Source: Gavia stellata
Lineage: Eukaryota > Chordata > Aves > Gaviiformes > Gaviidae
DNA length: 64,000 bases
Direction of reading: 5' to 3'
Assembly: GCF_030936135.1 (NCBI RefSeq)
Contig: NC_082596.1
Location: 93,542,449 to 93,606,448, forward strand
The position numbers were made by a program, and so were the translations under genes. The notes under the pieces are model-generated. The model did no database searches and was not told where the DNA came from. It saw nothing but the letters and a program-made list of their open reading frames with translations. Shown here in pieces: positions 1-11,400 of the stretch (its first letter is position 1; the number at the start of each line of letters is the position of its first letter).

Positions 1-2069
1 CAGCCCGACTGCTGGCGCAGCAGCCTTCTCTGCAACAGGCAGGCATGTTTCTGGCCCTGTACTGGATTGTTCACTGTCTAAATGAAGGCTGAGGCACCCA
101 AGATCCACAAGAGCTTGGAAACTAGCAGTAAAGCCAGGAAGATTCTTTATCATTTTTTCTTTTGTGGTATGACCTCATTTCTCTAGAGAGACTAAACTTT
201 TTAAAGACTCGCCTCCTGGCATTGCTGACTGTTAAAGAAACCTCTCTGAAGTGTTTTTCCAAGAAAATTAGTGAAACGTATTAAGAACCAACCCATGTAA
301 GCTCCCTGGGGACCTTTAAAAGAGCCCCTAGTTTCTCCCTTATGGGGCAGAAACATTGAGTTAGCCAGGCTGATTTTAAAGCCCTCAGACCTTGAGGGTT
401 TTATTGCATGCAGATGAGAGGAGCTGTGGAAAAGCCTTGGAGTACTATCTGCTGTATTCCAGACTCAGCTCAAGGTCCTATTTGATGAGTATCTTTAAAT
501 CGGCTTCTCTGTGGCTATACAAAGGGAAACAACAGGTATATGGACTTGAAGGTAACTGCCATCCCAGTTGCTTTCATTAATTAGCGTCCATCTGCCTCGT
601 GAGTCTTTGACAGCCTGCCATCCCTTCACACAAAGATATGATGTCTGCCTCATCTTTCTGGGCTCAGCTCACCATTCCTGCCACAAACGATCTCCGATGG
701 CACCTATATGCCTAGGCAGGTTCCTCCGCATCTTCTCAGGCTTCTGGAGCTCATCAAATATCACACAACACCTGCATCAATCCTGGGGCCGAAAGAGCTG
801 TCCGCACACTGCCAGCCTGCCTGCACATGTGCTGTCGTGGCCAGCGCTTCCTAGAGTGCCCAGTGCACAGACTGCCTCCCTACACCCTGTAGCACAGCTC
901 CAGCACTCTTCACACCACCTCTCACCACCTCTCCTACTCGTCTGCAAGAACGGATGACTTCAGGTTTCTCCCGACATGAGAGCGTAAAGTGACCTTGGTA
1001 TCCTTCCTAGATGTTCCCTACAGACCGTCTACCGTGAGGCAAGAAGAAATTTGCCAGCAGCTTGTATTAAGTCTAAAGGAAGGCTGTGAGGAAAACCAGG
1101 ATGAAGACCAGCTGCTGGCTCAGGAGCAGCCTGGAATTCAGAGCCCTCCCAACACTGCTCCAGCAGATGCATTATAAATGCAAACCATGTCCTGCTTCTG
1201 GAATACTGAGTTTCTGCTGCACATTTAGACTAAGCTCTGCGGAGCAAGAAACTATCTCCCGATTTCAAACCCATGCTACTGTGTGAACAGTATTAATACC
1301 CACATGCAACGTGGTTAGGTGAAAGTATTATTCAGCAACTTTGCAAAGGACCCTGAAAGGTAGTTTCTGTTATCTGCTTAAACATAAAACATGTCTCTAT
1401 GCCCAAGATTTAAATACAATTCAGCCCAAAACATATTAGGATCTGATATTCATTATCTTTTTGCTTTTTAGTTTTTGTTCAAGTGACCAGTGCTGCTGCT
1501 GCTGTGTGCAGTCTTTCACCAGAATCTGAGAGAATGCAATAGGACTATTTCTGCGTCGACACTTTTTCCTGAAACGCTGCTCTTCAGGTCACAACAAGAT
1601 TGCTCCAGGGTGTCTTTCCTTCAGGTTCTGCTGAGGAGCAAAAAGCTAGAAGCAAGATGTTCAGCACACTTCTAACAAAGGAAGCATGGTGTATGACCTA
1701 TTTAAGACAAGCTTTAAAATCTGCCTCTTTGTTTCTTTGCTGAAACTGAAGAAAATTCTCGCAGAAAATGTTAATTTGTACTGAAAAATAACATTTTCTT
1801 TTTCTCCTCCTACCATCCTGCTCCCATCCCATTACACACTAGGTGAGCTGGCCTGCTATGCCAACAACTATTTGAAACTGCCCAATATGACTAGTGCTAG
1901 TGGAGTCCCTCTCCAAAATGGCAAATACAATGATTTCTGAAGCAGCAAGCATTAGGGCTTTAAAAAATTAGAAAGTCTTTTTCTTTCTGCTTTTTGGCAG
2001 TTTAGTGTTCAAGTTCTCCTTAAACAAAACACACTTGTAAAAAAGTATGTGGTTTCAAAGTATACATAC
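1..2069 (-). other. MRS2 intron 7 (partial), no exon found
   Basis: I looked on the minus strand for the next MRS2 segments (a tyrosine-rich ENYYR-like stretch, FINLDSHRN, the transmembrane helices) and found none. No repeat family is recognised. The remaining exons are therefore inferred to lie outside the window. Confidence 0.6.
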
Positions 2070-2186
2070 AATACTTGTGGATCAGTCCATTTAGATAGAC
2101 ACAGCTCTTCTATTAATTCTTCTTCATCTAAGATCTCCAGAATTGTTTCTTTGAAAACTTTAAGATCTGTTTCCAGTTCTGACAAG
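2070..2186 (-). CDS. MRS2: MRS2 exon 7
   Basis: 117 bp between acceptor TTCTTCAG and donor GTATGT. It encodes SLSELETDLKVFKETILEIL, then DEEELIEELCLSKWTDPQVF, an acidic helical segment typical of MRS2. Leaves at phase 2. It is the last MRS2 exon found in the window. Confidence 0.94.
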
Positions 2187-5100
2187 CTGAAGAAAGAACA
2201 GGCAAAAGGTCAAGTAATCCCCACTGGCACCAGTGCACAAAGGTACCCTCTAAATGAGTTTGTCAGCCAGCACCCTCACCAGATCGAGTGGCCAGGGAAG
2301 ACGTCCTTGTGGGATTCTAAGAGCTCCTTCAAAAAATTCCCTACAGACCACGCACTTAGCAGTGATCTGTCTGGGGGCCAGCGAGCTATAGATGCACACT
2401 AAGAGGGATTCAGTGATTTGTCTGGGGGCCAGCGAGCTACAGACGCACACTAAGAGGGATTCAGATGTGTTTTCTGGATATATTTGTAAGTCAGAAAAAA
2501 CCCAAGCACTCCGTGAACATGTAGGGAGTGCATATTTGCACTGACGTATCAGAGAGGCCAATACATGAAGGTACCAGTGTATTAGTGCTAGTAACCTTAA
2601 AGCATAGATCCACAGGCTAATCTTGTTGTACATTACAGGGAACATTTTCATGATGTTATTTTGTTCTCTTAGGTATTATTTTGTTCCGTCAGATGCTATT
2701 TAAGAAGCTTGACTGTATTTCTGACAACTTGGAATAGATTTCCCTTTTTCTGTTTTTCCCCCGTATCACTACGTATCTCATATACCGATTTTTAAATTTA
2801 CAAGTAAGACACACAACCCAGCATTACAGTAATTTAGGAAATTCATATTAGACATCATTTTTCTAACATTTCATTGCACGTAATTTTCTACGGTCATCTT
2901 CTAGTCTCTTCACAGCTTACTCTTATTTACCTCTTGCCATTTTGCAGGAGAATGTGTAGTTTACTCCTATCCACAGACAAAAGCTTGGGGTCCACTAGAG
3001 CTTCCAGTGTCTCAAGGATCTGAGGCTGCAAAGTGTTAAGTCTCCCCTGCAGTTTGCTGATCTAGATAACAACATGATCCTTTATAAGAATTAAAATTTA
3101 ATTAAAATTTAGAATGACTTGGGCAACTGACTCCCATCTCTGAACACAGAATTCACAGTAAGAGGCAGTTAAAACCATCTGCTTTCGGGAAATACCTGCT
3201 ATAGGGATACCACTTCCAAGATAAAGCCAGTGCAAAATATAATATTTTATAAAAGTGATTTGCACTGAATTGAAACCCAGTGACAACCACACCAATAAAG
3301 CTGATAAAGCTAAAATGCTATTTGTCTAGAAATGTCATGCTAGTATTAGCAAGCATAGATTTTTAAGGTTAGCTAGAAATCATTATCTGACTCCTGCGCA
3401 AGAGGCCAGACTTCTATTTCAGCTAAAGCACGTCTCTAGAAAGGAAGGTACTCTGACTTGGTTTTTATCTGCCCAAATGATGGTGAAGCCATCACATCCT
3501 TGTTCCAAAAAGCAAACTTTCCAATTAGCACTTTCTTGGGAAGGGAATGGAAACACACATACACACAAATCCATAAAAACTAAACCAACAAAAGCCAAAA
3601 CAAAAAAAAAGCTCCTACAGTAAGTGTGGAATACATATACAAATGTGTATGTATAAATATTAAATGCAAGAAGAAAATCATACTGTCCTTTCTACAAAGC
3701 AACAACTTCCAAACCCATTTAAATAAAAGTAATATAGCTCACCCGGTACTGCAGAATTGCTTCTATGGCTCGGAATTCAAAGGGCAGGGAATATGTAACT
3801 AGTTGACCTTCCCCGGCCAGCTGAGACGCTAGTTCATTGTAGAGCCAGTGTTCCAGATTTAAATTACGATAATCTAGTATCAGAAGAAACTCTGGTGTTA
3901 TGACAGCCTTCAAGAACTGAAAAAGACAGTACATGTAGGAGTCTGAAAAAAAAGGTCTCTGAAGATTTCTGTCTTCTCATGACTCTGTAGCACATTTGAT
4001 AATTTAGGCTTCAATAAAGGAAAAGAACAGAATCTCATGCGAACTGCAAACCAGTGTATCCCCCCGGGTTCAGACACAGCACTGTGCTAATGGAGGTCTG
4101 ACTGAGAAGCGGCTCCTTGTAAGTCTTTACTTCTATGACAATGTTAGTAACGTTTCTCCTATGCTCAGCTAGGAAAATGGTCATCAATACGTACTGTTGG
4201 TAAAGCCGTACCTCTGATGGCAGGGTAGAGCTCCAAAGACACCTTTACTGCTGGACTGCACGTCACAGAAAGCTGGTTTTAAAAGAACCGTGCAAGAAAA
4301 TGCAAGCGCAGGATAAGACACGGTTCAAGTTTATACTCAGCTATAGGGAAACCATTACCTCCACTCTCATGATGATCCTGTTGTTCCTAGTTGCAATGCT
4401 CATTAGGTGTTGAAATCTTAGATCTCGAGCTTGAAGACCCAATTCCTGGTACAATTCTGTCTTCTTCTTTTCTATCATAAAAATATTTTCAGATGAAGAC
4501 ATTCAGGGGACAAGCATATATGTTCTGAAATTACATTTTAGTGTGTTACTAAGTCCCACAAAAGAAAAAAGTACTGTGCTGTCTTTAAAACAGTTATCCT
4601 CCCATTGATTCCTCAATGTAATTTATTTTTTACGAAGTTTAGAAGACTGTATCTTGGGTGGAAAGAGAAAAATTCTAGATGTAACTGAAAAAGTTGGCCG
4701 TCATAATGAATTTCATGTCAGAAACCAAGTGACTCATTTGAGAAAGCACACGTAATCCTACAGGAAGGGAAATACAAGGCAGGGAAAGTAGCATGCTGGT
4801 CAAAAAGGGAAAAGACAAAGTAAAAATGACCTTCCTGTAAGAGATGGTATATGTTATTTTAAAAATATTCACAGGATCACTAAGGTTGGAAAACACCGAT
4901 AAGATCATCAATTCCAACCATCAATCAACACCACCATGCCCACTAAACCATGTCCTACAATGCCACGTCCACACGTTCCTTGAACATGTATATTTACTTA
5001 GAAATATACAAAAACTGTAACTATAAAGATGCTGTGAAGACCACAGAAGGCAGCAAAACAGAGGAAACATTGCAACATCCCAAATAAACAGAATGATGTA

Positions 5101-7079
5101 TCCCAAATATAATTTTCTACCCCATGTAGATTCCCAGTTGGGCTTTTCTGTATTGGACAAGGGGAAAAAGACAAACAAAACTACAACAAAAACTCACCAA
5201 AATAGGTAGTATTTCCCTCTTTGTCAAGCTTCACCTAAAGGAATGGGAAAAAAAGTGGTTTTTTTTCACGAAACTATGGTAAAACAAGAAATCAATCTCT
5301 AAAATTGTCTGCGCTTGCCTAGAAGTCAAATGGAAAATACATTATGAAGAAAAAGCAACTTTTTATGCCCTCTCTTCACAGTTCATCCCAATTAAGAAAA
5401 ATATTGCACCAAATTGCCACATATTCCACTGTGTTTCTATACACACCAAACAAAACCAGTGTCATCTGCATGACCACGTTCCAACATAGACCTTGGGAAG
5501 GAGGTGATTTACAGAGGAGCAGAGTGATTTAGGCATGAAAGGGCATCCTATGTTTTGGATTACAAATTTTGCTATTTCCTCTGGAGCAATATGAAAAACT
5601 TACCAATAAAATTTAAAGAAGAGTACCACAAATTGGGTAGTTAGGCCTTGTGCCCCCATCAAGTATTGCCTTAACATGCTATTCAGCTAGTAACCTGCAT
5701 CGAAATCTGTTTTGCCTTACCACTTGCCATTCAGATTATTCATTTAACACTTGCATCTCCTAGTAAAATTATTTTATTGGAAAAACTGCGATGCCTGGTT
5801 TAATCTGGAAGTTTCCTGTTTTGCTCATAAACAGCTTATGCAGTTTTGCTCATAAACCACGTAGCTTAATTACATATTACTGGCTTTAAAAACAGCCTTC
5901 TGTGAATTAAACATACCTGAGCATACATTCTGGTAGAGCTGCAACAGGGGTTACGTGGCCGCAAGGACCTGCCTGCACGCACCTTGCTGCAGACGACTGC
6001 TTTTCATTCTCAACAAGGCGGCCTTACCTTCCCTCGTATGCGCTAATAATGTCAATCAAGCAGTCTGCAAATGGCTTTCAGGCTCATCTTAAAAAATAAC
6101 ATAGAGAGAGCTTGTTTTTTCCCCATATCCTACGTTTGCTTGGAACTGCAGCTACCAAGACACAGGAATAGTATTTCTAAAAGGCATTAGGAAGCCTCAA
6201 CAGGCTGAAGAAGAAACCTTCTGCCTTCACAATTAAAGCAGGAGAACTTCCAGCAGATGCTTTATCTTAAACACCTTGATGAACGCTGTATACCATAACT
6301 GGCCTTCACGTCAGAATACCTTAGACCAACAATTCAGAACTAGGGATGTTCTCTAAGAGATGAATCCATCTGCTCTTACGATGCTTTAAGGAAAAACAAC
6401 CAAAAAAAAAGAGCACCATTATCTTGCACAAGTTGCCCTTCTCGACAGAAGCGCCTGCACATACTTACCACTGCAAAAACAGGAGACACGCTAGCTAAGG
6501 TGGCTTGGGAGGCCTCTGTTGTGGCGTGTTGATAAAATTTACCTGAAGAAAGACAAGACATCCCTTCTTTCAGCACATGCGCTTTAATCACACGGTGTCC
6601 CGCTGCACCCTGTCTATATACGGCACTGGCACAGAAACTAAGCCGCCCCGATGGTGAGAAGGCCCCTACGACCCCGACAGCCGCCCCGCAGAGCCCGGGC
6701 AGCAGGCCGCTGCCTCACCGAGCGCGGCTACAGCCGCTGTGGTTTCCCGCTTCCCGGCCAGAGTGTCACCCTTCCTTCCTTCCTTCCTTCCTTCCTCCCC
6801 CGGCGCCCGCAGCGGGGCCGCCGCCGCCGCGCGGGTCCAGGGCCCGGCGGGGCCTGGCCGCAGGGGCCGGCCGGCGGCAAGCCCGGCCCAGGCCCAGGCC
6901 CAGCCCCAGCCCCGCCACTTACCCGCCCAGCGCAGCCCCCGGGCACACGGCGGCACCGCCACCCCCGCGGGCCGGCCCTGGCCCGGCGGCAGCCCCAGGG
7001 CCGCCCGCAGCCGGGACCCGCCGCCCGCCCAGCCGCGGGGGCGGCCCAGGGCGCGGGGGAGCAGCCCGGCGCGCAGCAT
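2070..7079 (-). CDS. MRS2: MRS2 magnesium channel, exons 1-7 (3' part off window)
   Basis: MRS2 forms the Mg2+ channel of the mitochondrial inner membrane (CorA/Mrs2 family). Seven exons on the minus strand, 7079-6923, 6542-6469, 5234-5198, 4471-4359, 3916-3743, 3061-2931 and 2186-2070, join in frame with matching phases into 267 codons plus 2 bases. All introns are GT..AG. The product follows vertebrate MRS2, from memory of the family, from a short arginine-rich N-terminus (probable mitochondrial presequence) through SQATLASV, ELYQELGLQARDLRFQH, LLILDYRNLNLE, LPFEFRAIEA and KLHILLQNGK to SKWTDPQVF. These belong to the soluble matrix domain. The two transmembrane helices and the GMN selectivity motif would be in later exons at positions below 1, which I searched for and did not find in 1-2069. 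The gene is head-to-head with DCDC2, as in human. Identification is firm; the initiator is inferred from alignment. Confidence 0.95.
2360..2461. repeat. 51-bp tandem duplication in MRS2 intron 6
   Basis: Two head-to-tail copies, 2360-2410 and 2411-2461, start CAGTGATYTGTCTGGGGGCC and end AAGAGGGATT. They differ at about three transition sites, so the duplication is fairly recent. The flanks (about 2210-2650) look like single-copy or unrecognised dispersed repeat DNA. Confidence 0.85.
2931..3061 (-). CDS. MRS2: MRS2 exon 6
   Basis: 131 bp between an acceptor ending CTAG and donor GTAAAT. It encodes ISKLQGRLNTLQPQILETLE, then ALVDPKLLSVDRS and KLHILLQNGK. This is the helical part of the matrix domain. 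Leaves at phase 2. Confidence 0.94.
3743..3916 (-). CDS. MRS2: MRS2 exon 5
   Basis: 174 bp (58 codons) between acceptor TTTTTCAG and donor GTGAGC. It encodes FLKAVITPEFLLILDYRNLN, then LEHWLYNELASQLAGEGQLV and LPFEFRAIEAILQYR. This is the most conserved stretch of the visible matrix domain. The last codon is CGG (Arg) where I recall Trp in mammalian MRS2 (QYW). The exon is phase 0 at both ends. Confidence 0.96.
4359..4471 (-). CDS. MRS2: MRS2 exon 4
   Basis: 113 bp between acceptor ATGATAG and donor GTAATG. It encodes (E)KKKTELYQELGLQARDL, RFQHLMSIATRN and NRIIMRVE, very close to vertebrate MRS2. Enters at phase 1, leaves at phase 0. Confidence 0.95.
4869..4987 (-). repeat. CR1 LINE 3' end fragment
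   Basis: Antisense CR1 tail in MRS2 intron 3. The signature reads CACAGGATCACTAAGGTTGG, then TCCAACCATCAATC, CCATGCCCACTAAACCATGT and CACACGTTCCTTGAAC. It is 5'-truncated and diverged from the other copies in the window. Confidence 0.85.
5198..5234 (-). CDS. MRS2: MRS2 exon 3 (37-bp mini-exon)
   Basis: This very short exon lies between acceptor CTTTAG and donor GTGAGT. It encodes VKLDKEGNTTYF plus one base, matching the KFDKxGN..xF segment of MRS2. It is too short to be found as an open frame and is supported by phase (0 in, 1 out) and homology. Confidence 0.9.
6469..6542 (-). CDS. MRS2: MRS2 exon 2
   Basis: 74 bp flanked by acceptor TTTCTTCAG and donor GTAAGT. It encodes GKFYQHATTEASQATLASVS then PVFAV, with the family-typical SQATLAS..PVF stretch. 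It enters at phase 1 and leaves at phase 0. Confidence 0.93.
6771..6796. repeat. (CTTC)n microsatellite
   Basis: About six uninterrupted CTTC units inside the MRS2 CpG island, in MRS2 intron 1. Confidence 0.9.
6923..7079 (-). CDS. MRS2: MRS2 coding exon 1
   Basis: 157 bp from the ATG (complement of 7077-7079) to donor GTAAGT at 6922-6917. It starts MLRAGLLPRALGRP, which aligns with the start of mammalian MRS2, and ends in a phase-1 G that completes the Gly of WAGKFYQ with exon 2. The content is Arg/Ala/Gly-rich with no acidic residues near the start, which suits a mitochondrial targeting peptide. The frame is open further upstream because of GC richness. This Met was chosen by homology and because the longer extension has no resemblance to MRS2. 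Confidence 0.85.
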
Positions 7080-7874
7080 GGGCGCGCAGGCACCGCGCAG
7101 CTCCCGGCCCGGCCCAGCGCGGCTCCCAGCGCGCAGCCGCGGCGGAGGAGGAGCGCGGGCGGCGGAGCATGGGAGGGGCGCGGCCGACGGCGGCCCCGCG
7201 GTGGGGGCCGGGCCACCCGTTGCGGGTCCCGGCGGGCGCGGGCAGCCGGGCTGGAGCTCGCGACGGAGCTCGCCCTGGCGGGCTGGCGGGCGGGCGCTGG
7301 CTGCCGGCGGAGGCGGTGGGAGAGCGGGGCCGCAGCCTGCGGCTCCCGACGTGCCCCCGCCAGCCGCCCTCACGGCGGCGTGTGCGGGCCCGCAGCCGCG
7401 GCGGTGTCCCCGCAAGGCCCGGGCGGCCCCAGGCCCTGCTCTGAGCTCCGGGAGCGTTCCGCAGAGCTCGTGGTGGTTGGGATTTGCCCCACCGCGTTCG
7501 GCCACTCGGTGGAGAGTCTGCTTTTAAAATGTGGGGGTTTTCCAAGTGTAGAACAGTTCTGCCCCCGGTAAAGGTCTTGCAATTAAATTTCTTCGCCCTA
7601 CTTGTGTATCTAAAATAGCCAAGCTGGATGGTTGAGGTTTCAAAGTTTACTTCGTAACATACCAGCTTCCGCTATTCTATATTACTCTAAAACTGCAGCT
7701 TTCATGTGCAAAAGGAGAATGCAGAGAGCAGGAGTGTCCTTCCTTTGGCCGGTTCTGCCGGAGCACATAAATCAGTCCGAAGGCAGAGCCTGTGCTCAAA
7801 GCCCCGCGGCAGGTTGTGTTACCAAAACACGCCTCCAGCACTCAGGACTGCTTAGCGAGGAAATACAAGAGGAA

Positions 7875-8437
7875 GTAGGGAAGCGATTGTGCCCCTGTAC
7901 TTGGCGCTGGTGGGGCCGCACCTCGAATGCTGTGTTCAGTTTTGGGCCCCTTCCTACAAGAAGGGCATTGAGGTGCTGGAGCGTGTCCAGAGAAGGGCGA
8001 CGAAGCTGGTGAGGGATCTGGAGCACAAGTCTGATGAGGAGCGGCTGAGGGAGCTGGGGTTGTTCAGTCTGGAGAAGAGGAGGCTGAGGGGAGACCTCAT
8101 CGCTCTCTACAACTGCCTGAAAGGGGGTTGTGGTGAGGTGGGTGTTGGTCTCTTCTCCCAAGTGACTAGAGCCAGGACAATAGGAAATGGCCTCAAGTTG
8201 CACCAGGTGAGGATCAGGCTGGATATTAGGAAAAAATTCTTTGCTGAGAGAGTGGTGAAGCACTGGAAGAGGCTGCCCAGGGAGGTGGTGGAGTCACCAT
8301 CCCTGGAGGTGTTCAAGGAACGTGTGGACGTGGCACTGCGGGACATGGTTTAGTGGGCATGGTGGGGCTGGGTTGATGGTTGGACTTGATGATCTTGCAG
8401 GTCTTTTCCAACCTTAATGATTCTGTGGTTCTGTGAA
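7875..8437 (+). repeat. CR1 LINE, 5'-truncated, sense
   Basis: A roughly 560-bp CR1 3' portion. The open frame 7889-8353 encodes the C-terminal end of CR1 ORF2, downstream of the reverse-transcriptase catalytic core. Recognisable pieces include RPHLE-like [44 protein letters not shown] and [18 protein letters not shown]. It ends with GTTGGACTTGATGATCTTGC and two ATTCTGTG-type octamers near 8420-8437. The frame is intact to the stop, suggesting modest age, but the copy lacks its catalytic part and promoter and cannot move by itself. Confidence 0.93.
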
Positions 8438-11400
8438 GTGATTATGCTGCTAATGAAATGACTGGTACAGCATGGCTGCCACAACAGGAGGGCACCAGTC
8501 TAAACACCGGCCTGGGCACGGGGCTGAGTTTTGGAGACGAGGGGGTCGGGGCCAACTTCAGCTCTCGGCTGGGCTGTAAGTTAAAGGGAAGTCACCTGAG
8601 GGCAGCCACCATCCCCTACTTCCCTACAGCACATCACCTCTGCGTGTGTGTGTGTTTGGACGTACATACATTAACACGCATAGATGAGAGTTAGTTCAAA
8701 GTGGATTCATGTGTACAGAATCAGAAGGATGGTTTACGCACAATTTGCACAAAGATAAATTACTTCACGAGGAAGTAATTAAATAAAAAAGTTCCTTAGC
8801 AGCTATAGACAGCGTGTGTGTGTAGAGTGAAGCCATCAGAGGTTTTCAGTTTCAGAGTAAGCGTGCCTGAATGCAAGGGTTGGCCCCCCTTATACTTGAT
8901 AAAAAGCTGGAATCTACTGAAATGGGAGTATTTTAGCTCTGGTTTTAGTGATCACAGCCGGTGGCAGTATGTACAAGACAAATTCAATTCTCCTCCATGT
9001 CAGAGATACTTAAGCAAAAATTGGAAATACCAGCCAGCACAGAAAATACCGCAGGGGTGGAGGAAATAAACATACACCATTGCTGGCGACTAACGGCAGC
9101 TTATGTTGATGCCACATGCTTGGAATGCAAAAGCTAGGGAAGCATCTGAAGAATATCTGCCAGAAATTTACATTTAATGAATGTGCAGACATTTCACACT
9201 CTTTGATAAAAAAGGGAAAAGATACAGGGTTGATCTATTTGTTTTCCTTTGTCCATCTGTCATTCTGGCTGCTTACACAACAGAAGTGTTGGAAACAAGA
9301 TGACATAACTTCACACAGAATATATATTGATACGAACTTTGATATCTACCATATAATAGGCCACTATACCAGTAAGTATTGGTATTGTTGCTTGTTATAG
9401 CTGCATTAGAAGCCATCATTGTAATTGTCTGGAAGGGTAGACAATAACCAAATATCACCTCTCTCTTTAGACGTGAAGACAACGCATTGGTGTGAACTGG
9501 CAGCCGGTGATGAAGCACGGCTAGAGTGTCTAATTTTATACTGCTGCTGACAAAAGATGACTGGAGAGCTAGAACTGCCATCTATTTATTGCAGCTCTAA
9601 ATACCAGCGAGCGCTTGTTGCTTCTGCAACATGCATGTGTCAGGTGTTGGGTCTGTCCTGCAGTGCCAACCTTTGGGAGCAGTTTGCTGGATTTAATCAA
9701 AAAAATAATGGGTCAAGCTCTTCTAGTGTTAGTTGAAGAAGCTCATTGACACAAATGGGCATAACGGCTGTTCTCCATTCAGCCCAAATAAGAGGATAGC
9801 TCCTGCATAGACTTGCTTAGCCGTGACATTACCATCCAAATCAGAAGCCATTTGTGAGGTTGAATTATGTGAGCAACTAATTCCACTGTCAACTGAATGT
9901 CAGTGCAGACATGAGGGACTGGTCTGATTGCAGCTGGGCTATGTGGAAGAGAAAGAGCAGAAACACCAAAGAAAAACACACAGAAAGAGAGGAAAATCGT
10001 AGGTATCATCAGAGGAGTCCTTATAAACTTTTACTGAAGAAAAGCTCAAAGAACGTTTAGGTAAAATTGTGGTAGAAAGGTGTATAGATGTCTGTCTACA
10101 GAGCAATTATTTCCCGGTGTATGATTTGTGTATTTAATCAATCCTGTTTATATACAAAGATGTGCCTGAACCTATTACCCATTTCTTCTCCTAAAAGAAA
10201 TGCTCACAGGAGCCCCATTTTATTCATGTTGAGGAAACAGAAAAAAAAAAAAAAACAAAAAACCCCCAACCAAAACCCAAAAACCAGATTAACCAAAAAA
10301 ATGTAAATTTGCTTCCAGACAGTAGATGAGTGTCTAGTGGATGATTAGCACAGCTGAGTAAGAATAGAGACAGAGAAAAGGAAAGACCCCATGGAAAACT
10401 TAAAATACATAATATTCATATTTAGAATAATTTCTCTTATGTGAATCAGTCAGAAATACACAGTTGATAATCTCAGGTGCCTTGATCAAAGGTAGCTACA
10501 GTAACACACTGAGAACTCTTTGCCTAGAAAGGATGACTGCACTTTCATTACAAGACCACGTGAAAGATATTTTTCAGCTTTTTCCCTACTTGAGCTAACC
10601 ACCTGGAATTTGTTTCTCCATGGAGAACCGTTTCATCATGTGCTTCTAAGGGTTTGCCAAAGCCTTTTCCCTCTGTAAGCCTTTATCATCTCAGCTGTCT
10701 CAAATATACTGGTAGAAATCACCTGCGTCATCAAAAGCTGTAGCTTAAACTGTGATTGTCTAATGCTTTATTTTTAAGCAAAAATAATTGATCCTGGTAT
10801 TCTAAGGAGTTTTTGATCTGGCAATTGTATAAGTAGATGAAATTGCTATGACATGGGTTTTAAAATTTACAACTACATCAGTACATCAGTATTTTGTTTC
10901 TTCTTCCAGTTAGCGTGTTTGCGTGAGAGTTGAACCACCTGGTATTTATGTACTTTAAACTGTCACTGCAGACAGTCCGATTACCCCAGAATTGCAACTG
11001 GGAATAAACTGGCTGCTATTGCTTAGTCTGATTTTTAGGTAAGCTGCACAAAGGTGTAGTTATTAAGTGTGATTCTGAGCACTGTGTGGAACAGAATAAG
11101 CTGAATTCCGTTCTCTGTGTTTAGAAACGATATCTTTACCCTTTCTGTACATTCTATCGGTCTTTTCTTCAGCACTAGGGCATGTTCCTGTCCTTGTGTT
11201 TTGCTGTCACTGAGCCTTGCCAGGGACCTGCAACAAGCTGCAAAATGTTTTCTGGTCCTGAAATGGCAGAGACCTCACGGCATTTTGCTGCAGAAAACCC
11301 AACCCTGTTTGGTGCTGTGTCGCTATGCCATGGCTCTATTCTCATCACAACCCCCAAGGTGTGCTTGTTACGTGACCTCAGCTCCATCATGCGGTCCTGA

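Larger units (their letters stand above)
6640..7500 (-). promoter_or_regulatory. CpG island / MRS2 promoter
   Basis: This GC-rich, CpG-dense block covers MRS2 exon 1 and its upstream side (toward 7500). There is no TATA box at an obvious distance, typical of a housekeeping CpG-island promoter. GC richness removes stop codons, so several long frames exist on both strands here; apart from exon 1 none resembles a protein. Transcription start not determinable by eye. Confidence 0.75.

Noticed and set aside
6651..7582. Several 200-300 codon frames on both strands
   Set aside because: GC-rich CpG island removes stops. Only the 157-bp MRS2 exon 1 within it has homology and splice support.
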